Of a DNA stretch of 64,000 bases, positions 37,610 through 49,035 are shown one piece after another (within the stretch, counting starts at the first letter, position 1; each line of letters opens with the position of its first letter). This stretch comes from Erythroxylum novogranatense (taxonomy: Eukaryota; Streptophyta; Magnoliopsida; Malpighiales; Erythroxylaceae), in contig CM057227.1 of assembly GCA_029891385.1 (NCBI GenBank), positions 56,669,567-56,733,566 on the forward strand, given 5' to 3'. The translations under genes were made by a program, and so were the position numbers. Under the pieces are notes generated by a model that saw only the letters and a program-made list of their open reading frames with translations, was not told where the DNA came from and ran no database searches.

Positions 37610-39884
37610 TGTTAGGCCCCAAAATTTTGTTTTCTTGAAGTTATTAAGTATAGATTTATTTTGATTTATGATTTATGGTTTAGTTTGAGTTTTAAAGAAA
37701 TTATTAGTGGAAAATTAGAATTATTGAGCTTAGTATGGAGTAATATTTATGAAAGAGTAGAAATGTTGAGGGCAAAATGGGCAAGACACTTAAGGGTAAG
37801 AGGTTTTATGCTTGCATGGAGGGGCATTATAGTCTTTGCCCGATCTAGTAGGTTTAAAAAATTAAAGAAAGGAAAAAGAAAAGGAAGAAGAAATATAAAG
37901 AAGAGAAGAGAAGAGCATCGCTCGAGTGAGGAGAAGAAGAGGAAGCTAGTTTCAGGTGTTTTCAAGCAGATTTCAAGCATTCTTAAGGTAAGATTAACTC
38001 TTTTATCTTAGTTTGAGTTGGATTGAACCTTTGTTTCTTTGAAATGAGTAGAAATCGTTGTTTTAGGGTTTATGGTGAAATGTTGTAGATTTGCTTGGGT
38101 TTGTGTTTTTGTTGATGTTTTGAGTTAGAATGAGGTTAGAATGGAAGTATATGACTTGATTCATGGTTTAGATGTATTGCGATTAAGAAAGGTAAGGATT
38201 AAGAGTGAAATGTTGAAGATCATCAAAAAATCTGGGTTGAGCCCCGCACATCGTGTGAGCTTCAAGGCCGCCGCGCCACGACGTGTCTGTCAGACGTCAC
38301 GCCACGTACGCTGTTGAGCCGCACGCCGACGATCGCGATAGAGGGTCGTGTCTGCGGCGTGCGCATCAAGACGCCGTGGCGTGCCAGCCCGCTCGTCGGG
38401 GCGAGCGATGCCTCGTCGGGGCGAGGCCAGTTTTTCCAGCAGAAGTATTTTTAGTGTTTTGATCATATCCTTTGCTACAGAAGTCCTTTTGGGGTGATTT
38501 TAGAGGCTTTGTGAACTAGAGAGATAGATCTACAAGTCTTATGAAGTGACGAAATTATGAATTGGTTTCTAAGATTATGGAATTTTAGATGGAAGTTAAG
38601 AATGGAATTATGGTTTCAACATGAGATTTTGAATAAGATTTTGGTTCTTATTTTAGGAGATCAAGAGAGGCAAGAGGATCAAGAGGCTCAAGAGGAAACT
38701 CATTCCTAGGCAAGACAAGCAAGGAATTCAGGTGGGTTCATGTTTATAATAAAGTAATTAAGTACTCATTGTTTAGTTCAAATCAAGCAAGATCTCATGC
38801 ATTTACATTACATCATCCACGATCGCATTGCATACTACCATGAATGATTATATTCTGCATTGTAATTTGCATTCATGATTATTATCAAGATTTTTCACAA
38901 AGGAGTGTTCTCCTTTTTACGAATACAAGTACATGAATTCAAGTATTACGAAATACATGACCAGCAAGTTTACAAGCAAGATTACAAGCAAGTGCCAGTT
39001 TGGCAAACAAGTTTACAAGAACATGAATTATGCATACTTATGTGGGTTTGTGGTGTCCCTCACGATAGTCAAGTTCACATTGACTCACAAAAAGGCTTCT
39101 CACTTTGCCCGACCGTACAGGGTTATCCCACAAGGATTCCCTCATGAAACTACGTCTACACATCAACATTTCGATGGCATGTGTAGTACGTCACGAACCC
39201 GGGACACCCAAACCATCATGTTATATGCTATGTTTTGTTATGTGACATGCATCATGAATTATTTCAAGAATCAATGTATTTTTCAAGAAATGACCCATAC
39301 ATGCTCAAGTATCATGATTTCAGCAAGTATTACGGCAATGAGATAGTTTTGAATATTTTTGCTTATTACAATATTATAAATATGTTCCCATCGAGCTTTA
39401 TAGCTCACCCTCAATCTCCCCATACAGGTGACGAGCCAGAGATCGAGTGAGTCACGAGTTTCGGCAGCACTCCCGTTTTCATTTCACATGTTTGATTATG
39501 TTCCAAGACTTTAGTTTCATTTCAAGTATCATTGGTTCAAGAGTGTTTTATACTTTTGGCTCTTGAACTCAAAGTTGTAATTTGATTTGAGATAATTCGT
39601 AAGGCTTTATGAAACTCTTCTTTGGAGCATGAATTATGAATATGTTTAAAAGTATGAAAGTTTCACGATGGGTCCATTGAACTTAGATGGTCTCCTTTTC
39701 TAAATCGTTAAATTGCATGTTTGGATGTGATTGTTTAAATTATGCATGAAAGCGGGTTTCAAGCTTACTTTCAGAGAGGCCCATTAACCTTCCGGGCTTT
39801 TCTTTTTCTTTTAAATGTATGAATCTCACGTTTTCCCGCCACGCTCTCATGTGAGACGTTGGGCTCCAGCAGCGGGGTCCAACA
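37610..39884 (+). repeat. 3' LTR of the 30.5-kb Tekay-type element
   Basis: 2,275 bp; partner of 30,500-32,788. Small differences between the two concentrate at CpG sites (see findings). Confidence 0.95.
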
Positions 39885-40314
39885 CAATCAAGATTGCAGA
39901 AGTGTACTACATTACATACTATTGAGGCATAGTATATTGCGACAATGGAAGCAAGTAAGGAGTTACCGTGGATGAAAAGATACATCTAGGAACTTAGGTT
40001 CAAGCAAGATAGATATGTCATGTATTATGACAATCAAAGTTCCATCCATCTTGGTAAGAATCTAGCTCTCCATTCGAAATCAAAACATATTGAGATAAGA
40101 TACCATTAGATCAAAAATGTTATAAATTATAAGTTGTTAGCGCTTAATAAGATACATACGGATGAAAATGGTGATGATATGTTGACAAAGGTGTTACCAA
40201 GAGATAAGCTTAAAGTCTGCAAGTTGATCGTAGGGATGAGAAGTTCTTCCAACTAATATGGGAAAGGAGGATTCTCCCCTCTATGATGATCCTAAATGTC
40301 AAGAGGAGGAGATT
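39885..40314 (+). pseudogene. RNase H end of the split copia
   Basis: After CAATC the copia RNase H resumes: an IEAEYIATMEASKE-like phrase (with a stop just before), then YYDNQSSIHLGKNLALHSKS, KHIEIRYH, and DMLTKVLPRDKLKVCK. These are the standard closing motifs. An AAGAGGAGGAGATT polypurine tract (about 40,301-40,314) leads into the 3' LTR. Confidence 0.88.
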
Positions 40315-40491
40315 TGGTGGAAGTACCTCCATTTGAGAAATCCCACATCGAAAGTAAAAGGAAGGCTTAACTAGATTTCTCCTTATAAATAGATGCCAAG
40401 AGGGAAGACTTAAGTATCCTAAGCAAAGCATTCAGAGCAATACAAGCTTAGTAAAATAGAGAGTGATATATCTTCGATTAAGCTTTCAATC
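40315..40491 (+). repeat. 3' LTR of the split copia (matched part)
   Basis: Starts TGGTGGAAG after the polypurine tract; matches 26,904-27,084 with many substitutions. Contains TATAAATAGA near 40,384. The right end is uncertain and may reach about 40,550. Confidence 0.75.
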
Positions 40492-40559
40492 CTCACTACT
40501 AATTAATCAGTAAGATTGTATTACATACGACAGACCTGTAGATAAAAAAAATTGGTGGA

Positions 40560-41268
40560 GATTTCGATAATACTACTAAAAGAGGTATCCTATTTTATGA
40601 TGATTCTTCCTCAAGTTCCCAGATAATGCCTTAAATGCTATTATGCAATGAAACCATAACAACCCACAAGTTTTACAGAAACATTACAAGTCTCGCAAGA
40701 GGTCCTCACTTTTGTCGATGTAAGGCTCGACCCTTCCAAAACACAAGCATGTTCCTCATTCTGATCTGCTTATTGTTATTGTATATCAACTTATCATATC
40801 GTGTAGCCTTCTAAAACTATCATTTATAGCTCAATTTGTGTGAGCTTTTGTGGGATACTTTTTATCTTTATGACTAAAAAAGTACTAATCATTTTGATGG
40901 TGGTTCTATTCTGCACATCTCTACAAAACCCAAAACTTGATTGAAAGGAAAATGATCTACTAGGTTCTGTCTCTTGATTTCTCCATTATCTTTAGAGTAC
41001 CACAATAAAAATGTTAAGATGATAGATCATATCCAATCTCCAAGAAATTAGCCTATATAGATATGTAGCAAAATCCAATATAAATGTAAGCTGAAATAGG
41101 TACTTACAGGAAGTGTAATATTGGGTCCGTGTTTTGCGTACCTGGGAGAACAGGCCCAGCGTACCTCAAGTTTGCACGCGACCACAACCTTAATCGGTAT
41201 TGTCCTCTTTAGTACTCGAACTCGAGACCTCAAGGTTTTGTTGCATCTAACTGCACGCCTCTTACCGA
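40560..41268. other. No gene recognised
   Basis: Mixed AT-rich sequence. A phrase CGAACTCGAGACCTCAAGG near 41,217-41,237 resembles phrases seen at plant repeat ends, but I cannot assign it. A 114-codon minus-strand frame (41,048-41,392) crosses the LTR start and is not called. Confidence 0.35.
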
Positions 41269-41599
41269 TGTTGGACCCCGAACTTTCCTTGAAATTTTGA
41301 AATGTCAAGTGACATGAAAATGAGGAAATTAGAATGAATAAATAAAATGAAAATTTTGAATGTGAATAGTTAGATGAGATTAAGATAGGCACAAAATGCT
41401 TTTGTTATTGAGGTTTATGTTATGGTATGGCCTAATATGGCGTTTGAAGTTTAAATGAAATTGTTAATGAATAAATTTCTTTAATTGAGTTAAAAATTTA
41501 AGAAATAAAGAGAAAAGAGTGAGAATATGAAGAATTAAGAAAAGTTTGACTTTTTGGCCATAGAGAGTTGACTTTTTGATTTAGGCCAAATTTGAGAAA

Positions 41600-42060
41600 A
41601 TAATCTTCATGAAACTTGTAGCTTATGTTAAGAGCTTTCCGTCGCCATAAAGTTTGATATTTTTCAATATCGGAAGTAAAAGTTATGATTAGTCAAAGTT
41701 TGTTTTGTAAAAATGATCATAAGTGTATATTTACGTGTACTCGGCTTTGAGGCCACTCGTCGTACGGATTTAGTCTGAATTGAAGTAAGTGGTCTTCATG
41801 AAAGTTGTAACTTGTTTGTCAATCTTTCTAATGCTATAAAGTATGCAATTTTTGGATGTGAGAATTGGAAGATATAAAATTTGAAAATTTGGAGTTTATT
41901 TAGGTGATGTTTAACAGGGCAGTAACTTTGACTAAGTTTTTGACCCCGTTAGAGATGGAATTGATTTTTTAGTTCTGCATTGAAGTTGTAGAGCTTCCTT
42001 TTATTTTTCCATCGACATCAAATTTGTCAAATTTAGAGTTCAGGATCAAGAGTTATGATT
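41600..42060 (+). repeat. First part of a 180-bp-period degenerate array
   Basis: Modules of the form CTTCATGAAA-x-TTGTAG ... TTTCCAATG-x-TATAAATTTG ... GGAGTTAGGA-x-AAAGTTATGA recur with anchors (AAAGTTATGA or variant) at 41,689, 41,868 and 42,049. Confidence 0.75.
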
Positions 42061-44169
42061 TTTGAAAAAATTTGGTTTTATCAATAGATTGAAGTTCTGT
42101 TCTTTTGTTTTTAATTCGACCCTTTTGCAATCCTTTGCTTATAATTTCTCCGTCCGACATCCGATTGACTTGGTTTCTGAAGCGTTGGATTCCTAAGAAA
42201 ATGAGCTACATTTTCATGAAAATTTATGATTTTTAGGAGATTAAATAGAAAGAGATTGATTGAATCAAAGTGAGAGGATTGGTTAAAGGTTATGAGTTAG
42301 ATAATTTTCTGAACATGGTTCAATATTTTGTGAAATTCGGGATCTTTAGAGATCCAATTGAACCGATTATTTTTGAAAAATAAAATTGAGACATGGGGCT
42401 ACAAATCATATGAAGGACTCGAATTTCAATTTAGCCCTTAAGACTTTCAATTTCTGAATGGAAGTTGAGTTTGGTTTTCAGTCTCGGATTAGTAGGAGCA
42501 GAACAAGTATTTTGGCCATAAAGCCTTCGTTTCTGAACCGATTTGAGCATTCTTGGTGTAATTGTAAAGATAAGATATATAGGAACATTTTTCTAGAAGG
42601 AAGTTTTGCGAAATTATTTCATTTACCTGCTCAAAATTAGGAGGCAAAATGTCAATGTTTAAAGGTTAAATGAAGGGCAATTATGGAAGTTCACTTAAGT
42701 TCCTATGGTTTAAGGCTATTATGGAGGGGCAATTAAGTCTTTGTGCTTCCTTAATGATAAAGGATAATGTGGCTATCGTGTATGAAGGAGAAAGTTACAA
42801 AAATGAGAAATAAAAGAAAGAAGAAAACGATAGAGAGAAGAGAGAAGGAGAGATTTGGTGATGGAGAAGAAGGAAGAAGAAGAATGAGCTGCTAGGGTTT
42901 TCGGTTTTTATGGGATTCCAAGGGGTTTTTGATGCTTCTTCAAGAGGGAAAGGGAGGAAGAAGATGAAAGCTCCATTTTGACCAAGAAATCTGAAAATGA
43001 GAGGGAAGGAAGAAGGTAAGAGATGTTGTTAATTTGTGATGAGATCTTGGTTTATTTGGCTTAAGATTGTTGTGGGATTGAGTTTTCCAAGGTTAATTTA
43101 AGTGATTATGCTATGATGATGTTCAATTTTAGATAATTGGAAATTAGGGTATATGCCCAATTTGTATGATTTGAGGTTTTTGGAAATTGTTGATTTAAAA
43201 GGCTTGAAATTATAATGAGTTTGTGAATTCTTAAGTTAATTTTGAGGATTATGATTTTTATGATGTTGAATTTGGATGTTTATGGCTTAGGAAATTATAA
43301 ATTGGAGGAAAGAAGAAAGGCTTTGGATAATTGAAGTGTGGATCAAGTTTCTAGCATGGAATTGAGGTGGGTAACATATTTATATTTTGATTTGTAAGCT
43401 ATATATGAATTTTTGAAAATGAAAGAAAGCAAAAAATTGGGTTTTTGATAAATTATCGTTTATGTAAATGTTTGAAAATGATGATTAATGTTTGAAATTA
43501 TGATTTCGAATGATTAAAATTATTGTTTTAAAATGTTTTTGATAAAGTGAAAAAAAATTATCTGAAATTCTTTATTTATGAATGAATTGATAATTGTGAC
43601 ATTCATTGATTTTTGAATGTTTTGATAAAATTGAATCATTGTGTTTGAATGTTTTAATAATTGCTAAATGTTGCATTCTTGAATGTATGAGAATGTGTTA
43701 TGTTATGTGAATTGGATTGAAGTTGTGACATTTGAATGAATTTGTGTTTGATTAGAACATGAGTAAAAGATTTTAGTTTTTTAAAAAGGTGCCTCCGGGC
43801 GTTTTGATTTCAAGTATGAAAGGTCTTATATGGGTATTATTTTTGTTCGGTTAATTGTTGATGATGAAGTAGAATTTGAGGAATGTATTTAGAGATATTT
43901 TGAGGTTAATTCATGTGGAAAGTGAAGGTAGAAAAGGATGAATAAGTAATTTGGGGTAGCTACCATTTTGAGATAGGTTTTAGGGATTATTTGAAATTGG
44001 TTTGGAGTTGGGAGAATGAAGATGATGGATATTGAAGTGCTTTTGTGCAGGTATATGAAGTTTGGATTAGAAAATTGAAGATTGGCTAGTTGAATTTTTA
44101 AAGGAGGTGCTCTCAAAATTTTTGCAAAATTTGACAGAAACTTCTCTTAGGTTTTAGACCCTCTTAGAG

Positions 44170-45230
44170 CTTGATTTTGATTGAGAAGTCTTCTTGAATA
44201 TTATAGAAAATTTTTAGAGCTTTCCAATGATATATAATTTGTCACTTTTGGACTTAGAATGAAAAAGTTATAAGGGTTGAAAGTTTTCAGTTACTGTTGA
44301 TAAGGTTTAGGATTGTGTAGTATCTTTGGAGGGGTTTTTCACCCTCTTAGAGACTGATTTGATTTTTTCTTTCTTCATAGAAAATGTAGATTATAGTTTC
44401 CCCTTTCCAATGAGGTATAATTTGCAATTATTGGAGTTAGTAATAAAAAGTTATGAGGTTGGGAAGATCACAGTTACTGTTCATTTGGTAAGAGTTACTG
44501 TTCCATTGGTGAATATATAGGCAATATCTTTAGGAGTGTTTTTACATCTTTAAATGATTGAATTGATTTTTTCTCCCTTCATGAAACTTGTAGATCATCT
44601 TTTCTTCTTTCCAATGATGTATAATGTGCAATTTTTGGAGTTAGGAGTAAATAGTTATGAGATTGGAAAGAAAATAGTTACTGTTCATGTAGACAATTTA
44701 TTGTTCCATTGGTCTTTTTATAGGTAGAAACTTTGAGAGTGTTTTTACCTCTTTTAAGGACTGAACTGACTTTTGCACTCTTCATGAAATTTGTAAATAA
44801 TCTATTTATCTTTTCATATAGGTAAAATGTGACATTTTTCGACTATTGTATCAAAAGATATGATTTTTCAAACTTTGGGTCTTGTTTAGGATAATTTCCA
44901 AATGGGACAGAAACTTGAAGCAACTTTGGACCCCCTTAATGGCCGAATTAGGTTTTAAATCCTTCTTAAAAGTTGTAGAGGCATGTCTTAGCTTTGTAAT
45001 GAGGGATCATATGCTACTTTTGGATGTAGGGATTGAAAGTTATGAATTTGTAAGTTATGGTTAAGGTTCAGGTTATATGTCGGTTTAACGCCCTTAAATA
45101 GGGCAGCCACAATATGGGGAGATTTTGATCTAGTTAGAGGTGGATTTTTGCTTCTAAGTACTTCATGAGATTTGTTGTATGTTTTCTAATTTTTTTATTG
45201 CTATATAAATTTATGTGAGTTTGTAATGTC
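44170..45230 (+). repeat. Second part of the 180-204-bp-period array
   Basis: Anchors of the same module fall at 44,264, 44,448, 44,651, 44,855 and 45,036 (spacings 184, 203, 204, 181 bp); a further partial unit follows near 45,160. Confidence 0.8.
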
Positions 45231-46794
45231 AATGTGTCTAGTACGACACGATATGAAAATATGAAAACTAAAGTTTCGAAATGTGCCTTTGGCCAATCTG
45301 ATTTTCGAGTATGATATGTGTTATGTGGGTTTGGTTAAGTCCCATAAGTTAGAGTCGATTACCTTCGCTCATTTTAAAAGGCTTCTCCTTTGCCCGCTAG
45401 TAGCCTTGGAGTTCGATTTGGACTCCCATAAGTTCACGACGCAGGGACCGCTATCTTGATCGCCATGATCGATCGTCCGTTGGACGAAACCAAACCATTA
45501 CGAAGTGTTATGTGATTTTTATTTGTTTAAATTATGATGCATTTATTATGTGAAGCATTCATGTTTTGGAAATTGTGCATGATTTGTGAAAATGTGAGAA
45601 TTTTGAGAAATGAGCAATTGAGTTTTGAAATCGAGAAATTTTTGGAAATTAAACATTAATGATTTGAAAATGTGGAAAGTTTTAAAAAAAAAGTTTGTGA
45701 AAATTTTACTAAATGGAAATTGTTTTGCGAAATGGCTTTTGCTTATTGTCAATTTATAAATATGTTATCCACGAGCTATTTCAGCTCACTCCCCGGTCAT
45801 CCCCATCTCCAGGTATTCGAGCAGGAGATTGGATGAAAGAAAGTCAAGATGTTCTTCAATTTTGTTTGTTTTGTACTTTGTGAAATTTTGGAATGTAAAG
45901 AAATTATGAATTTATGTTGGGAATTGAGTTTGTGTATGAAGTATGGATATGTAGATGATTGAAGTATTCATGTATTGAATTGAGTTGTGTATGATTATGG
46001 AATTGGATTATGTAAGTAAATTGTGGTTAGTATATATGATTGTGAATGTGATTGAGATTGAATATCATTGTGTTTTGGGTTCCGAACGGGAGGTCCAAGG
46101 ATACTGATTATGGTTGAGAATATTGAAGTGTTTAGGTGTAGGTTTATGTTTGTGTATGCTAGAATTCCGGATGGGAGGTCCGAGGAATTGGTGTTATGTT
46201 TTGGAATATTAGAAGTGTGTTTTGCTATTTGCAGATTTTTGGGTTGTTATAATTACAACCGTTATGCTGCCCGATTTTTGTTAACGGGAAAATTAGTTTT
46301 TATAAATATAGATGTATTTTGGGATTTGTGTAAGCGTATCAAAACCTTTAGAATTGAATATAAGATTAAGATATACTTGATTTCGAGAAGTCAAGTAATT
46401 TGAAGTTATGGAAAATTTTGGCAAAGGATCTTGAGATTAAAATGGATGAATTTCCAAAATAAGATTGAATGAAGAGAAAAAGGAATGAATATTCTGATAA
46501 AGAAAAGAATGAAAAAAAAATTATACCGATTTCGAATTAGTTTTAGGGTTCCCAGCGCAACGCGACTCTTTTCTAAAGCTTTTGTTCGAGGATGTCGGAT
46601 ATTCGTTTCGCTTTTGATTTCTTTGTTCTGCATTTTGTTATCCGATTTGTTCGATTCAATTTTAATTCGATTCTGTCGATTCGCTTTAGACACTTCCGCT
46701 TATGACTTCCAATCCGATTTGTTTTCCGCTTTGTTCTCCGTTTTCCATTCTTTGTTTTTCGGTTGGGGTCCGGTCCCGAGATAAGGTCCCAACA

Positions 46795-47090
46795 TGTAAT
46801 ATGTAGTACAGACCTTATTACGAACCCAGAATCATACATCCCTGATTTCAAAATACCTAGTTTTCGTTCCATCTCTAATTTGGATGCCGTTTTTGAGATC
46901 CAAATGATCACAAATCTCTTAAGACCTTTATGGAAAGTGTTTCTCGACATTAGGTTTAGGTCTTTCTGCAGTTTTCTCAAAACGTAAGCTCTCTTAACAA
47001 GTCAAAGAATCCTTATGCTTATGATTGATATATGAGCAGCTGTAGGAGACCTTAATCTTTATATATAACTTCCATATCAGACTTTCCTGT
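46795..47090. other. Short unassigned segment between two LTRs
   Basis: About 300 bp between the long LTR and the GC-rich segment at 47,091. No gene or family recognised. Confidence 0.35.
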
Positions 47091-47279
47091 TGTTGGGCCC
47101 GAGTCTCGATTCCCAATCCCGAGGTGGCCCCTCGGGGCGCTGGGTCGGAGGAGCGCGAAGGAAGAAACAAAAGCGTGCAAAAAAGAATAATGAAATAGCT
47201 GCGGGAAAGAGGAGGCCTCGCCTAGGCCTCGGATTGCTCGCCGCGGAGAGCGTCCCAACTTTTGGACCTGGCCCCAACA
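47091..47279. repeat. GC-rich segment with inverted TGTTGGGCC ends
   Basis: It begins TGTTGGGCCCGAG and ends CTGGCCCCAACA, an imperfect inverted pair with TG/CA ends, and is far richer in G+C than its surroundings. By length it is most simply the last part of the minus-strand Tekay-type LTR. The inverted ends would also suit a small independent solo LTR. Confidence 0.45.
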
Positions 47280-47796
47280 TCTATGCGAAACCATACAACA
47301 CATACATACATTCTCATACATTCTATCACATAAACAATAGTAAATCACCGCCCATAAACAAAGAAACTCCATGCAATTACAAATCGAAGAAAATGAACAA
47401 ACATTCTTAACATAGCACAATACATAACAAATTTTAAATCCAAAATACATGAGAACGCTCTATGATGATATGCTTTGAAGGCTAACCAAAAGTACTAACT
47501 TAATACAAAAGCTTTTAACTATCTTTGAGTTTCTGATGCCTTGCAAGGGTCAACGATCATCTCGACCTACACCTGAGGAGTGGGAGATAATAGGGTGAGC
47601 TGCGAAGCTCAGTGGCATATACATTTATAGCCATTGGCAACGAGCCACACATTCAAGCATATTTATGTATATACAAGCATAAACAAGTCACCACTTCTCA
47701 ATTTACAATAATCGCAATAATATGTCATGTGATTTCACTATATAACAATTAACATGCGTCATGCCCAACAAACCAATAATGTATGCACAACAAATG

Positions 47797-48833
47797 TGAA
47801 GTGAATCACACATTAATACAGCTCTTAAAAACACAATAGAATGCACGAGAAGGGGGGGTTGAATTGTGTATTCCCCTTTTTGAATATCTTTTAGAATTAC
47901 TTGTTAGAATTAAGATTCTTTATAGAATTCTTATTAATCCTGATTGATCCAAACTTTTCAATGCTAAGTATATGAATAGTAAATAAAGATCAACTTTGAA
48001 ACTAAAAGTGAGATAGAGAGTGAGAGTAGTAGACACGCAGATTTATCCTGGTTCACCCCAAACCGTGGGCTACGTCCGATCCTCGAGTTTCTTACGAGAT
48101 TTCACTATCTCTTCAAGCGTTCGATATTCTTTCACGAGCCTCTTGGTCTCTACAACCAAGATTCTTTCACACTTAGCCTCTGCAGTTATCTGTATAACTT
48201 TTCTTTTCGTAAAAATATTTGAACAACGTATTCTGAAGGATAGTGTTCAGCTAATTCGCACTTAATCGCTTTTTCACTTTGTGTAATTTTTCTCAAAACA
48301 GCAAGCACTTCAGTTTTCGACTTCGACTTGTATTTATAGCCTTCGTCTCTAACTGCTTCTTGATTCTTGAATCTTGAATCTTTAAAGAAACAGTTAATCA
48401 GTTGAGTTCTGTAACTAACTCGAACTGACTCTTGCGTCTGTTTCTTTTATGCGTCTGCGTCTGCGTCTGCTTTTGTTTCTGCGTCTGTACCACATTTGCG
48501 TCTACGTCTTTTATTCACTTGTGTCATCTGCGTCTGTGTTGACTTTTTACTTTGACAAACTTTGTCTGTGTTTTGATTTGTCGTGCAAGCGTCAGATCTC
48601 GACTTTTCAACTTAGTCTCATGTCAACTTAAATCATATACGTCATCTTAAATACATCTCCGAATTAAATACATATCGTCATCTTCGTCATCTCCGAATTT
48701 GTCTCAGATCGTCATCTTAAATCATCTCGAATTAAATCAGATACGTCGTGATTATTTTGTTTTCTTGTATTTGATCTCACTATGTTTGTTATACATCAAA
48801 ATCATTTTTATGTAAAGTCATTTTGACTTAACA
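47797..48833 (-). repeat. 3' LTR of the SIRE-type element
   Basis: 1,037 bp. On the minus strand it begins TGTTAAGTCAAAATGAC and ends GATTCACTTCA. It contains three tandem GCGTCT units at 48,451-48,470 and looser repeats built on CGTCATCT/CTCCGAATT at 48,640-48,755. Confidence 0.93.
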
Positions 48834-48847
48834 ATCTCCCCCTTTTT
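48834..48847 (-). other. Polypurine tract of the SIRE-type element
   Basis: Minus-strand CAAAAAGGGGGAGAT, immediately before the 3' LTR. Confidence 0.93.
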
Positions 48848-49035
48848 GAATATAACAAATTACATACAAGAAAAGAAAAGAAAACAAAACAAATTTTTTT
48901 TACAGATGTTGCAAAACTTATCTTCTTCTGTCTTAAATGCATTGTGGTCACACCTTCTTCATCTGAACATCCTCTCCTCTTCGATTATTTTCTTCTTTTC
49001 CTACTCTCCCCTATTTGTTATAATAAAAATGATTA

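Larger units (their letters stand above)
30500..39884 (+). mobile_element. Complete Tekay-type Ty3/gypsy element, CAATC duplication
   Basis: Length 9,385 bp. LTRs are 30,500-32,788 and 37,610-39,884, with TGTTAGG...CCAACA ends. CAATC flanks both sides (30,495-30,499 and 39,885-39,889). A primer site (TGGTATCAAAGC, 32,793-32,804) and polypurine tract (AAGAGGGGGAGAAG, 37,596-37,609) are present. Internal order: gag, protease, RT, RNase H, integrase, chromodomain-like C terminus, the order of chromoviruses of the Tekay/Del group. Reading frames are broken many times, so the copy is not autonomous unless the breaks are sequencing errors. Confidence 0.95.
26904..40491 (+). mobile_element. Decayed Ty1/copia element, split by a Tekay-type element
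   Basis: Two parts: 26,904-30,499 and 39,885-40,491 (matched LTR end). LTR fragments bound it; gag, zinc knuckle, integrase and RT lie in the first part and the end of RNase H in the second. Removing 30,500-39,884 and one CAATC joins a broken RNase H phrase. Many in-frame stops replace expected Trp, Arg or Gln codons, as in old methylated copies. The lineage is probably Tork-like but unproven. Confidence 0.85.
41269..46794 (+). repeat. Very long gypsy-type LTR, about 5.5 kb, no internal region
   Basis: Starts TGTTGGACCCCGAAC (41,269). A plausible end is AAGGTCCCAACA (46,794). The GAGCTATTTCAGCTC palindrome near 45,772 corresponds to a similar palindrome in the Tekay-type LTRs. Its first 1.2 kb resembles 62,834 to the window end. 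No primer-binding site follows and the flanking pentamers (ACCGA, TGTAA) do not match. It is best read as a solo or rearranged LTR; the ends are provisional. Confidence 0.55.

Noticed and set aside
41217..41237. CGAACTCGAGACC considered as a tRNA/SINE B-box
   Set aside because: No A-box at a suitable distance, no tRNA fold and no poly(A) or tail repeat were found.
46406..46980. Overlapping 95-135-codon frames on both strands near the long LTR end
   Set aside because: AT/AAAG-driven composition, overlap on both strands and no motif; they lie in LTR sequence.
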